Shown here: positions 28,105-36,625 of the stretch, one piece after another
How the letters are laid out: each line of letters opens with the position of its first letter
Position numbering within the stretch: the first letter of the stretch is position 1
From: Roseospira marina
GTDB taxonomy: Bacteria > Pseudomonadota > Alphaproteobacteria > Rhodospirillales > Rhodospirillaceae
DNA length: 64,000 nucleotides
Reading direction: 5' to 3'
Assembly (NCBI RefSeq): GCF_014197855.1
Contig: NZ_JACIGJ010000003.1
Location: 124,001-188,000 of the forward strand
Position numbers and translations under genes: made by a program
Notes under the pieces: model-generated
Databases searched by the model: none
Told to the model about the DNA's origin: nothing
Seen by the model: the letters and a program-made list of their open reading frames with translations, nothing else

Positions 28105-29486
28105 AGGGGCTCCTCCTTGTCATCCACATCGCTCAACGCCTCAGCTCCCGCCGTGTGGCGGTGGCGCGCCCGATGGCTGGCCCCGCTGATACCGGCCAGC
28201 GCGTCCGCCTCCAGCTTGACGGAGGACACCCCGCCGGGCCGAGCCGCCACTTTCACCGGCCCGACCGAGGTGCCGCGCGCGCGGCGCGCCAGGATGGTGC
28301 GATCCATGATCTGGTGCCGCACCCCCAGCGTCGTCGTCTCATGCAGGCAAGCGGAAACGACGTCGGCGTACGTTTCGGGCCGGCAGAGCACCTGCACCTG
28401 AGTCGCCAGCCGGCCCTTCTTCAGATAGGCGGGCGCTTGCAGCACGTCCAGGACACCGGTCGTGCGGCGCAGGTGGTCGAGGCCCAACGCCAGATCCTCC
28501 GGCGACTGGTCGTCGACCTCGAAGGTCAGCACGGCCACGCGGTCGGTCGGCAGAGCCGGCGCGTCGGTCTGGTCCCCAGCCTCGCGCTCCAGCACCAGCG
28601 CACGCAGAACATTGCTGCGGCCCGGAAGGCGCCGGGTGCCGAACCCGGTTCCGACACCGCTGATCGTGAGCAACCCGGCGGGCCGCATCGACGTGGGCGC
28701 CAGATGCCGCATCAGCGCGGCGCCCGTGGGCGTCACGCGCTCCCCATCGATGCCGTCGTCGATCACCGGCAGGCCCGCCAGCAGCAACGCCGTCGCGGGT
28801 GCAGGCACCGGCACCGGTCCGTGCGCGGTGTTCACCAAACCGCTGCCCAGCGGCAAGGGTGCCAGAGACCATGTGGTCGGTCCCAGCGCCTCGATCACCG
28901 CCGCGGCGCCGACCACGTCGGCGATGGAGTCCCAATCGGCGATCTCGTGAAAGCTCACATCTTCGACCGCCTTGCCGTGCACCCGTGCTTCGGCTTCGGC
29001 AATCAGCGTGAAAATCGCAATGGCCCGCGCGCGCACGCCCGCCGCCAAGGGCGCGGCTTCCAGCCGGGCCCGGATGTCCGCCCAGCGGCCCGTCGCGTGC
29101 GTGTGTGCATGAGTCTCGGTGTGCGCGTGGGTGTGCGCGCGGGTGTGCGTGTGGGCGTGTGCCTCCGCATGGGCATGACCATGGGTATGCGCGTGAGCAT
29201 GCCCATGAGCGTGATGATGATGGTGGTGATGGTCGGCATGCTCCGACTCGGCGGCCATCTCCGGTCCCCGCACCTGAAAGCGCCGCCCGGTCAGCACGCC
29301 GTCGCCGTACGCCTCAACGTGCAAAACCCACCCCTCGGGCAGACCGGCGGCGGCCACCGCCGCGCGCATGGCGGACTCGTGTTCCGGGAAAGCGTCCAGC
29401 AGGGCAGCGATCAGCATGTCGCCGGCCACGCCACCGACCGGATCGAGATGGATGTGCCGCGTCGGGCTCGTCACGGACTCCGTCAC
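28101..29486 (-). CDS. larC: LarC, nickel insertase with a very His-rich loop
   Basis: This 461-residue protein starts with GTG 29486, overlapping the larA stop (GTGA). The N-terminal motif HLDPVGGVAGDMLIAALLD is the LarC signature. Residues 83-130 contain 24 histidines, many in His-Ala or His-Thr alternation, far denser than needed for catalysis and likely to hold Ni2+. The C-terminal half carries the CTP-dependent cyclometallase region. In L. plantarum the two halves are split and joined by a programmed frameshift; here they are one frame. LarC inserts nickel into the LarE product using CTP. The frame continues upstream to 29696, antisense to nothing useful and within larA, so the internal start is preferred. 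Confidence 0.92.
   Translation of the reverse strand: MTESVTSPTRHIHLDPVGGVAGDMLIAALLDAFPEHESAMRAAVAAAGLPEGWVLHVEAYGDGVLTGRRFQVRGPEMAAESEHADHHHHHHHAHGHAHAHTHGHAHAEAHAHTHTRAHTHAHTETHAHTHATGRWADIRARLEAAPLAAGVRARAIAIFTLIAEAEARVHGKAVEDVSFHEIADWDSIADVVGAAAVIEALGPTTWSLAPLPLGSGLVNTAHGPVPVPAPATALLLAGLPVIDDGIDGERVTPTGAALMRHLAPTSMRPAGLLTISGVGTGFGTRRLPGRSNVLRALVLEREAGDQTDAPALPTDRVAVLTFEVDDQSPEDLALGLDHLRRTTGVLDVLQAPAYLKKGRLATQVQVLCRPETYADVVSACLHETTTLGVRHQIMDRTILARRARGTSVGPVKVAARPGGVSSVKLEADALAGISGASHRARHRHTAGAEALSDVDDKEEPL
29097..29240 (-). repeat. Low-complexity DNA encoding the LarC histidine stretch
   Basis: On the plus strand the segment is an alternation of GTG and GCG/GCA-like triplets (for example GTGTGCGCGTGGGTG). 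It encodes seven consecutive histidines followed by His-Ala, His-Thr and His-Gly pairs. The repetitive composition suggests growth by slippage. Confidence 0.85.
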
Positions 29487-30766
29487 GCGGCACCCCCCAG
29501 CACCGGGATCACATACGGCCCCTCCGGCACCACGGCCACCGACGTATCCCCGTGGCGCGCCACACTGGCGTGCACGGCGGCGGTCAGGTCGGGCACGCTC
29601 TCCACCCCTGTCAACTCCAGAGCGTCGCCCAGCCGGGGCGCGTACAATCGAATGGTGCCGCGTCGCATGGTGCGGATCTGCATCTGGGTCTGCCACTCAT
29701 CGATGTCGGCGAAGTCCTTGCGGGCGATATCCTCCAGGAAGCCGTCCACGCCACGGTCGAGCAGGCGGCGCTGCGCCTCCACATAGGCGCCCGAGCCCAT
29801 GCCCTCGCTGCAATCCGAGGCGATGATGAGGTCGCCGCCCTCCTCCAGGATGTCCAGCGGCCCGACCATGCCCTTGACGGTCTGATAGTACGTCTTGTCG
29901 AGCGGATAGCCCGCCGCCGAGGTCACCACGGTGTGGAACCGACGCGGCACCGAGACGGCCGCGTAGGCGCGCACGAAGTCCACGGCCTTCAGATGGCTTT
30001 CGACGATCTCGCCGTAGGTCACGGTGCAGGGCCGGCGGTGGTCATCGATCACCACGTTGAGCGCCAGAGCGCCGCCCACCTTCTCCACGATCGCCAGTTG
30101 CTCCCGGTGCAGCGGGTTGCCGTCCAGAACGCAGTTCGCCGCACGCGGGTGCGCCATGAAGGCGTGATTGTGAAACGTCGTGATCGTGTCCCGGTGCGCC
30201 ACGCCGGGGGCGATCACCTTGCGGCCCCCGGACCAGCCGGCCATGAAGTGCGGCTCCACCAGCCCGGTCGCGATGCGCACATCGGCCTCGACGAAGCGGC
30301 GGTCGATGCGCACCGGCGTGCCATGGGCCGTCGGCCCCAGATCCACATGGGCGTCGTCGTCCAGGGCGAAGTGGTTCTCGACCCGCACCGTCTCCAGGAC
30401 CCAGGGGTCGCCCACCACCTCGGCCAGTTCGTCGTCGAGGTTCGGGCGATGCAACCCGGTCGCCACCAGGATCGTGATGCCGTCCGCCGGGACGCCAGCG
30501 TCCAACAGCGTCCGCACAAGGGGCGGCAACAAGAGCCCGTTGGGCACCGGGCGAGTGACATCGCAGATCAGGATGCAGGCGGTGCGGGCACCGCGCGCGC
30601 TTTCGATCAGCGGAGCGGCGCCGGTGGGCTGCCCCAACACGCGCTCGACCGCGCCGACCGGATCGGCCAGCACCGGCATGGCGGCCTTTTCGATCACCGT
30701 CACGTCCCAGGTGTCGGGCAGGTCCAGCGGCACCGTTGCCTTACCGTACAGCAGTTCGATGCGCAT
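29483..30766 (-). CDS. larA: LarA-family nickel-pincer 2-hydroxyacid racemase/epimerase
   Basis: This 427-residue protein keeps the key residues of L. plantarum lactate racemase at nearly identical positions: DVTRP (Arg72, cf. Arg75), ATGLHRPN (His106, cf. His108), EPHFMAGWSGGRK (His173 and Lys183, cf. His174 and the pincer-bound Lys184), TFHNH (His199, cf. nickel ligand His200) and TYYQTVKG (Gln295 and Lys298, same numbers). The fold removes and returns a hydride at the alpha carbon. LarA homologues act on lactate, malate, phenyllactate, hydroxyglutarate or sugar acids, so the substrate must come from context. Here a glycerate kinase and a TRAP importer precede it and no lactate dehydrogenase is present, which points to glycerate. 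Confidence 0.9.
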   Translation of the reverse strand: MRIELLYGKATVPLDLPDTWDVTVIEKAAMPVLADPVGAVERVLGQPTGAAPLIESARGARTACILICDVTRPVPNGLLLPPLVRTLLDAGVPADGITILVATGLHRPNLDDELAEVVGDPWVLETVRVENHFALDDDAHVDLGPTAHGTPVRIDRRFVEADVRIATGLVEPHFMAGWSGGRKVIAPGVAHRDTITTFHNHAFMAHPRAANCVLDGNPLHREQLAIVEKVGGALALNVVIDDHRRPCTVTYGEIVESHLKAVDFVRAYAAVSVPRRFHTVVTSAAGYPLDKTYYQTVKGMVGPLDILEEGGDLIIASDCSEGMGSGAYVEAQRRLLDRGVDGFLEDIARKDFADIDEWQTQMQIRTMRRGTIRLYAPRLGDALELTGVESVPDLTAAVHASVARHGDTSVAVVPEGPYVIPVLGGAA

Positions 30767-30834
30767 GACCTCACCTCCGATTGGGATCGTGCGTCCCCCT
30801 GTCTCGGGGGGACTTGACGCTCAGGATGGGGCGC

Positions 30835-32001
30835 TCAGGATCGGGCGCCGGGTTCCGTCCGGATCCGGGCACCCACCGCCAGGACGCGAACCATCTGTTC
30901 CACCGTGTCCGTCATCAGCCGCCCCGCTTCGGCCATGGCGGCCTCCAGCGTCATCGGCCCCGGCACGATGGGAAACACAGCCTCCAGTCCGGCCGCATGC
31001 ACGGCGGACAGATCGTCCGCGCGGCTGCCCGCCAGACAGAGGCAGGGAATGCCGCGCGCGCGGGCGCGGCGGGCGGCGGCGGCGGGCGCCTTGGCGTAGG
31101 CCGTCGAGGCATCGACCCGCCCTTCGGCGGTCAGCACCAGCGCGGCCCCGTCCAGCGCGGCATCGAAGCCGACCAAGTCCAACACCAGCTCGGCCCCCGG
31201 CTTGAGCGTCGCGCCCAGGAACACCCGCAGGCCCATGCCCAGGCCACCGGCCGCGCCCGCGCCGGGTTCATCGCGCACGTCCACGCCCAGGTCCCGCGCC
31301 GCCACATCGGCGAGATGCGCCAGACCGGCGTCGAGGGTTGCGACCATCTCCGGGTCCGCCCCCTTTTGCGGGCCGTAGACCGCCGAGGCCCCGTTCGGCC
31401 CCAACAAGGGATTGTCGACGTCGCAGACCACTTCGATCCGCAGGTCCTGCAGGCGCGGGTCCAGACCCGAGACGTCCACGCTCTCAATCGCGGACAGGCT
31501 GGCGCCCACCGGCTCCAGCGGCTGCCCGGCCGCATCCAGGAAGCGGACGCCGAGGGCGGCGGCCATGCCGATCCCGCCCTCGTTGGTGGCACTGCCCCCG
31601 ATCCCGACCACGAGATGCTCAATCCCACGGTCGAGCGCGGCGGCGATCAGCGCGCCCGTGCCCTGGCTCGACGTCCGCAATGGGTTGCGCTGGGACGGCG
31701 GCACCAACGCCAGACCGCTGGCCGCCGCCATCTCCACCACCGCCAGTCGGCGGTCGGGCACGAGACAGTAGGCGGCCTCCACCGTTTCGCCGAGCGGACC
31801 GGGCACCGCGACCCGCTCCATCCGCCCGCCCATGGCCTCGCGGGCCACCTCGGCGAGGCCGTCGCCCCCGTCCGCGATGGGCAGGGGGACGGTCTCGGCG
31901 TCGGGCCAGACCCGCCGCACGCCCTCGGCCATGGCCGCCGCCGCCTGGGCGGCGCTCAGGCTTTCCTTGAGAGCGTTGGGGGCCAGAACCACCTTCGTCA
32001 T
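30835..32001 (-). CDS. glxK: Glycerate 2-kinase (GlxK/GarK family)
   Basis: This 388-residue protein starts MTKVVLAPNALKESLSA and shows the family motifs ADGGDG, GIGGSATNEGG, YGPQKGA and EGRVDAST. GarK/GlxK enzymes phosphorylate D-glycerate to 2-phosphoglycerate, feeding it into lower glycolysis. It lies 25 bp after dctM and 68 bp before larA, in one operon. The stop falls in the second copy of a 14-bp tandem duplication (CGCTCAGGATGGGG at 30818-30831 and a one-mismatch copy at 30832-30845). Its presence between importer and racemase is the main reason to propose glycerate as the pathway substrate. Confidence 0.92.
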   Translation of the reverse strand: MTKVVLAPNALKESLSAAQAAAAMAEGVRRVWPDAETVPLPIADGGDGLAEVAREAMGGRMERVAVPGPLGETVEAAYCLVPDRRLAVVEMAAASGLALVPPSQRNPLRTSSQGTGALIAAALDRGIEHLVVGIGGSATNEGGIGMAAALGVRFLDAAGQPLEPVGASLSAIESVDVSGLDPRLQDLRIEVVCDVDNPLLGPNGASAVYGPQKGADPEMVATLDAGLAHLADVAARDLGVDVRDEPGAGAAGGLGMGLRVFLGATLKPGAELVLDLVGFDAALDGAALVLTAEGRVDASTAYAKAPAAAARRARARGIPCLCLAGSRADDLSAVHAAGLEAVFPIVPGPMTLEAAMAEAGRLMTDTVEQMVRVLAVGARIRTEPGARS

Positions 32002-32026
32002 CGTCGACCCTCCTTCCCCGGGCGCC

Positions 32027-33592
32027 CTACAGACCGGACCCGTAGGCCAGCTCCGGCAGCCAGAGCACCAACCGCGGGAACAGCACGCAGAGGGTCAGGA
32101 CCACCACCTGCAAGGCCAGGAACGGCAGGGTCGACTTCAGGATGGTCGCGGTCGGGATCTCCTCCGGCGTGACGCCGCGCAGGAAGAAGATAGCGTAGCC
32201 GAAGGGCGGCGACAGGAAGCTCATCTGCATGTTGACGAGATAGATGACGCCGAACCACAGGGCCACCTCGGATCCCGGCACGCCCGGCAGACCGAACACC
32301 CCGTTGAACTCCAGCGACGTGATGATCGGCAGGAAGATGGGCACCGCGAGAAGCAGAATGCCGACCCAGTCCAAGAACATGCCCAGCACGACCAGGATCA
32401 CCATCATGATGCACAGGATGGTGTACGGCCCAAGGCCGGTGCCCAGGATCATGTCGGAGACGAACTGCTGCCCGCCCTGAAGGACATAGAAGCCGACGAA
32501 GATGCTGGCGCCGAACATGATCCACAGGACCATGGCGACCTGCTTCATGGTGCTGATGCAGGCTTGGCTGATGCCGGCCAGGGTCAAGCGGCGATGAATG
32601 GCGGCGACGATGATGGCGCCCAGGCTGCCCACGCCAGCGGCCTCCACGGGGGTCGCCAGGCCGGTGAAGATCACACCCAGCACGGTGACGATCAGGATGA
32701 TCGGTGCCAGCATCTTGCGCAGCAGAACAAGCTTCTCGGCGAACGTGACCCGCTCGTGCTCGTCCAGCGCCGGCCCCATCTCGGGATGCAGCCAGCAGCG
32801 CAGGGTGACATACAGCACATAGCAGCCGGACAGCAGCAGGCCGGGCACGACCGAGCCGGCGTACAGCTCTCCCACGGACTCCTGCGCCACGACGGCGTAG
32901 ATGATGGCCAGGATCGACGGCGGGATGAGGATACCCAGCGTGCCGCCGGCCATGATCGAACCCAGGGCGATCTTGTGGTCGTAGTTGCGCTTCAGCATCG
33001 CCGGCAGGGCGATCAGGCCCATGGTGACCACGGCGGCGGCGATGATGCCCACCATGGCGGCCAGGATGGTCGAGGCGACGATGGCCGCCGCCGCCAGACC
33101 GCCGCGAATGCCGCCCAGCCACTTGTAGATCACATCGAACATCTCGTCGATGAGACCGGCGCGCTCCAGCATCGAGGCCATGAAGATGAACAGCGGAATG
33201 GCCGAAAGCTGGTAGTTCGTCATCATCGGGAAGACGCGCGACGGGATGATGTTCAGCATATACTGGTCACCGACCAGATAGATGAACACCACCGCCAGAC
33301 TGCCCGTGACGAAGGCGAGTGGCATGCCCAGCATCAGGAACAGCAGCAGCGCGCCGAACATCAGCACGGACAGCCACGAGATATCCACGCCTTGCAGACT
33401 GGACTGCAGGGTCCACAGGAACGGCTCGTCCTGATACGGGTCCAGGAACAGGATGTTGACGAGTTCCACGAAGACGGGGATCGCCAGGATCACCGTGCCC
33501 AGCACGACCAGCCAGGCGAACCGGCGCGATCCGCGCTTGGGGGCCGTGGGCACGTCCGCCCGCGGCGTGGTGTTTGCCAGGGCATCAGTCAT
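32027..33592 (-). CDS. dctM: TRAP transporter large permease (DctM)
   Basis: This 521-residue, strongly hydrophobic protein carries DctM landmarks such as LGMPLAFVTGSLAVVF near residue 70, SAIPLFIFMASMLERAGLIDEMF, the repeated GGTLGILIPPSILAIIYA and the C-terminal FLSPPFGYAIFFLRG. The large subunit is the Na+-driven elevator that moves substrate delivered by the periplasmic receptor. It is longer than the usual 425-440 residues, with extra material after residue 240 and at the C terminus. The ATG overlaps dctQ by 8 bp. Confidence 0.92.
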   Translation of the reverse strand: MTDALANTTPRADVPTAPKRGSRRFAWLVVLGTVILAIPVFVELVNILFLDPYQDEPFLWTLQSSLQGVDISWLSVLMFGALLLFLMLGMPLAFVTGSLAVVFIYLVGDQYMLNIIPSRVFPMMTNYQLSAIPLFIFMASMLERAGLIDEMFDVIYKWLGGIRGGLAAAAIVASTILAAMVGIIAAAVVTMGLIALPAMLKRNYDHKIALGSIMAGGTLGILIPPSILAIIYAVVAQESVGELYAGSVVPGLLLSGCYVLYVTLRCWLHPEMGPALDEHERVTFAEKLVLLRKMLAPIILIVTVLGVIFTGLATPVEAAGVGSLGAIIVAAIHRRLTLAGISQACISTMKQVAMVLWIMFGASIFVGFYVLQGGQQFVSDMILGTGLGPYTILCIMMVILVVLGMFLDWVGILLLAVPIFLPIITSLEFNGVFGLPGVPGSEVALWFGVIYLVNMQMSFLSPPFGYAIFFLRGVTPEEIPTATILKSTLPFLALQVVVLTLCVLFPRLVLWLPELAYGSGL

Positions 33593-34280
33593 GACGAGCC
33601 TCCACGGGCGCTTCGACCAGAAACAGGCGTTGCAGATCCTTGATGAACTGGGCGGCGCCCTGGAGCAGCAGCAGGATCGCGCCGATCACCATGGTGGCCT
33701 TGATGGGCGCGTAGCTGATGCGCCACTCGCTGGACGACATGTCGTTGCCGTAGCCCTGACCGAAGAAGTACTGCGACTGGTCCACGGCCTGGGCGAAGAA
33801 GGTCCAGGACGTGCTCAGGAAGACGACCATGTAGAACAGGAACAGGACCGAGGTCAGCACGTCGATCGCCGCCTGCCCCTGGGGCGACAGCTTGACGTAG
33901 ACCACATCGACGCGCACGTGGGCGTGGGTCAGCAGCCCGTAGGCGCCCGCCATCACGTACATCATGCCGAACATCAGGAACGAAGCTTCATGCGCCCAAT
34001 TGGTCGGGGCGTTGAAGAAGTAGCGCGCCGTGACCTCGAACACGTAGTACCCGACCGCGATGACGGTCCAGTAGCTGGCGAATACACCGCACACGTGGGA
34101 GACCCGGTCCATGATCCGGGTGAACGCATTGCCCGGCACCGGCGAGGGCGCCGCCGCCGGCATCGGGGTTCCATGATCGCGGCTGGGGAACAGGGCCACC
34201 GCCCCCATGATTAGAAGCGGAACCGCCACCAACAGGCCCCAGTAGAGCCAGTGTGGCAGGACGAAGCCAGACTGCACCAT
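33585..34280 (-). CDS. dctQ: TRAP transporter small permease (DctQ)
   Basis: This 231-residue protein has four membrane helices of the DctQ type with the EVTARYFFNAPTNWAHEASFLMFGMMYVMAGAYGL-like core (about residues 80-115), the EA/W cluster that packs against the large permease. An extra N-terminal hydrophobic segment (LYWGLLVAVPLLIMGAVALF) makes it longer than average. It lies between the receptor and DctM genes of the same TRAP system. Confidence 0.88.
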   Translation of the reverse strand: MVQSGFVLPHWLYWGLLVAVPLLIMGAVALFPSRDHGTPMPAAAPSPVPGNAFTRIMDRVSHVCGVFASYWTVIAVGYYVFEVTARYFFNAPTNWAHEASFLMFGMMYVMAGAYGLLTHAHVRVDVVYVKLSPQGQAAIDVLTSVLFLFYMVVFLSTSWTFFAQAVDQSQYFFGQGYGNDMSSSEWRISYAPIKATMVIGAILLLLQGAAQFIKDLQRLFLVEAPVEARHD

Positions 34281-34376
34281 GATCGCCTCCGCGATCCGAA
34301 CGGATAGGGAAAGGCCGCCGGCGGCGGGATCCCACAGACCGTGGATCCGCGCCGGCCGGCGGCAGAGCGAGACCGC

Positions 34377-35531
34377 CTAGAGCTTCAGTTCGAAGCCTTC
34401 GATATCGGCCGGGTCGATCAGGGCGACGGTCGGATCCTGCATCAGCGCCAGATGCTTCTGGAAGATGCGGGCGGCCATCGGATCGGCGTTGGCCCACTTG
34501 AACCACAGCGGAATGGAGACCTTGCGGAACGCCGTGGCGTCCTCTTCCGGCAGGCGGGTGACGGACACGCCGGCCTCGGCGTACTTCGCCCAACTGGCGG
34601 CGTTGGCCTCCTGGATTCCTGTGTAGTGCACACGCGAGTAAGCGTTGACCATGTCGGTGAGCAGTTCCTGCATCTGCGGGCGCAGGGAATCCCAAACGCG
34701 GCGGCTGAAGGCCACGTCCATCGGGTCCACGGCCTGATGCAGACAGGGCGACGAGGTCGGTCCCATCACGATATACTTGGCGACCTGCTGGAAGCCCAGG
34801 TCATAGTCCACGGCTGGCCCGACATAGTCGGCAGCGTCGATGGTGCCCTTCTCCAGCGCCGGATAGACCTCGGAGCCGGGAAGCAGGGTGGTGCGTGCGC
34901 CGATGGCCGCGAAGCATTCGGCGATGATGCCGCCGGGCATGCGGATCTTCAGGCCCTCGAAGTCCTTCAGCGAGCTGATCGGCTTCTTCGAGTGGATCAC
35001 GTTCATGTCGTGATGCACGAGGCCGACCCACTCCAGACCCTGCTGGCGGTACAGCTCGCGGGCGATGTCGGCGACGCCGAAGGAGTAGAACAGCATGTCC
35101 CAGTGGTGCGGATGCGGCGGGCCCATCGGGAAGCCGGTCAGGAACACCGCCGCCGGCATGCGGCTGACCCAATAGGTCGTGAACAGGTTCATGGCGTCGA
35201 GCACGCCGTTGCGCACGGCGTCGAACAGTTGGAAATCACCGGAGACGGACCCGGCCGGAAACGGCTGAAAGGCCAACTCGCCGCCCGTCACCTCTTTCAC
35301 ACTGGCGCACCAGGTTTCGAAAATCTTGTATCCCGTCGTCCCGGGCTGCCACGAGGTCTGGATACGGATGTTCCGCGTCTGCCCGGCGGCCGTGGCGAGG
35401 CTCGGCATCGACAGGCCGGTCGCGGCCACCGCCGCGCCACCGACAGCGGCGGAGGACAGGAACCGACGGCGCGACGCAACGCGGTCGTCGGTGGGAGGCG
35501 AGGCAGTCGTCTTGCGCGTATCACCGGACAT
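34377..35531 (-). CDS. dctP: TRAP transporter substrate-binding protein (DctP/TakP-like)
   Basis: This 384-residue protein has a twin-arginine signal (SRRRFLSSAAVGG then AATGLSMPSLATAAG), so it is exported folded. The mature part begins IRIQTSWQPG and contains FPAGSV, the conserved arginine segment LKIRMPGG (carboxylate binding in TRAP receptors) and the FEVWDS-like C-terminal half. The overall pattern resembles the TakP group, whose members bind 2-oxo or 2-hydroxy monocarboxylates, sometimes with Ca2+ or Na+; this is a judgement by eye. It would hand a small hydroxyacid to DctQM. It is the first gene of the operon, preceded by the candidate GntR operator. Confidence 0.9.
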   Translation of the reverse strand: MSGDTRKTTASPPTDDRVASRRRFLSSAAVGGAAVAATGLSMPSLATAAGQTRNIRIQTSWQPGTTGYKIFETWCASVKEVTGGELAFQPFPAGSVSGDFQLFDAVRNGVLDAMNLFTTYWVSRMPAAVFLTGFPMGPPHPHHWDMLFYSFGVADIARELYRQQGLEWVGLVHHDMNVIHSKKPISSLKDFEGLKIRMPGGIIAECFAAIGARTTLLPGSEVYPALEKGTIDAADYVGPAVDYDLGFQQVAKYIVMGPTSSPCLHQAVDPMDVAFSRRVWDSLRPQMQELLTDMVNAYSRVHYTGIQEANAASWAKYAEAGVSVTRLPEEDATAFRKVSIPLWFKWANADPMAARIFQKHLALMQDPTVALIDPADIEGFELKL

Positions 35532-35639
35532 GGGGCTTCCTCCTTTTTATGGCCCTGCCGAAGCGGTTGTGATCACGCCCGGCCGGACGAATGACGAGGA
35601 TGGTAAGCCCGCCGTCAGCGGAATGACAATCACGTGATC

Positions 35640-35650
35640 TGTATTACAAC
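35640..35650. promoter_or_regulatory. Candidate FadR-type GntR operator
   Basis: The 11-bp sequence TTGTATTACAA is a perfect palindrome and fits the FadR-subfamily consensus t.GTa.tAC.a at every fixed position. It lies about 110 bp upstream of dctP, in an AT-richer gap, next to the gene of a FadR-type regulator. An imperfect second copy (TTTGTATGATC, near 35670) and a separate 10-bp palindrome (ATCACGTGAT, 35629-35638) flank it. Confidence 0.65.
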
Positions 35651-35802
35651 AACACAACTACCGCCGAAATTTGTATGATCCTTTCGACGGCGCACCTAAT
35701 GAACTTACAGGCTTTCCGCCACTGCGTGCGACCAATCGAAATGCGTTCGCATTGATCTGTCTTGAAGTATGACAACCAGACATCTTCGGCGGGTGTCGCG
35801 AA

Positions 35803-36501
35803 TCAGGCGGCGGCGCCGGACCCGAAAATGCGGTGGCGGGCGTTCATCAGGTGCGCGCGCATGGTCGCGCGGGCCGTCGTGGAGTCCCCGGCCTGGATGG
35901 CGTCGAGCACGCGGGCGTGTTCCTCGACGCTGCGGGTCAAGTGTTCCTCCGCAAAGGCGGGCGCGAGGTTGCGGCTCAAGTTGATGCCGAACAGGACATG
36001 CACCTCGATCGACCGCAGCATGCCCCCGAAGAACTGGTTGCGGGCGGCGGCGGCCACGGCGAGGTGAAACGCCATGTCTTCTTCGCCACCCGTGGATTCC
36101 ATCGCCACGGCGTCACGAAACGACAGATGGGCCTGCCGCAGCGTCGGCAGCGTGGTGGCGTCGCGCCGCTCGGCGGCCAGAAACGCCGCCTCCCCTTCCA
36201 TGGAAATGCGAAACTCGAAACAGCGGTTGAGGTCGGCGATGGAGGACACCGGCCCGAAGGTGGGCGGGGCCGACGCACCGGTGGGCCGCTGCACGAAACT
36301 GCCCGCACCGCGCCGCGAGACCACATACCCCTTCTCGCGCAGGCGGAACAGGACCTCGCGCACCACCGTGCGAGAGACGGCGTAGGACGAACATAGGTCC
36401 GCCTCGCTCGGCAGCCGCTGCCCCACCGTGAACTGGCCGGAGATGATCCGTCCGACCATCTCGTCGTAAATCTGATCGCTCAGGGTCGCGCGTCTGGACA
36501 T
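35803..36501 (-). CDS. GntR-family regulator, FadR/FCD subfamily
   Basis: This 232-residue protein has an N-terminal winged helix (residues 8-70: LPSEADLCSSYAVSRTVVREVLFRLREKGYVVSRRGAGSFV in pattern) and an all-helical FCD ligand-binding domain. The FCD metal site residues are visible: Asp142, His146, His195 and His217. Regulators of this group often sense organic acids such as lactate, glycolate or malonate. It is upstream of and co-directional with the TRAP-glxK-lar operon and most likely represses it until the acid is present. ATG 36501 is chosen; the frame extends to 36561 without family similarity. Confidence 0.9.
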   Translation of the reverse strand: MSRRATLSDQIYDEMVGRIISGQFTVGQRLPSEADLCSSYAVSRTVVREVLFRLREKGYVVSRRGAGSFVQRPTGASAPPTFGPVSSIADLNRCFEFRISMEGEAAFLAAERRDATTLPTLRQAHLSFRDAVAMESTGGEEDMAFHLAVAAAARNQFFGGMLRSIEVHVLFGINLSRNLAPAFAEEHLTRSVEEHARVLDAIQAGDSTTARATMRAHLMNARHRIFGSGAAA

Positions 36502-36625
36502 CGTGGGGTGCCTTGGAGGAGTTCTGCCCCGGGCCTCGTGCCCTGGTCCCCACAGTGCCACGGCGCCGCCCCCCAGAAAACAAGATCCGGGAACGCGGCA
36601 TCCGACCGCTCCGGCGTGCCGACGC

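Noticed and set aside
28155-29786. A 543-codon open frame on the plus strand with a Met/Val/Gly-rich stretch
   Set aside because: It is antisense to larC; the odd stretch is the reverse complement of the histidine codons.
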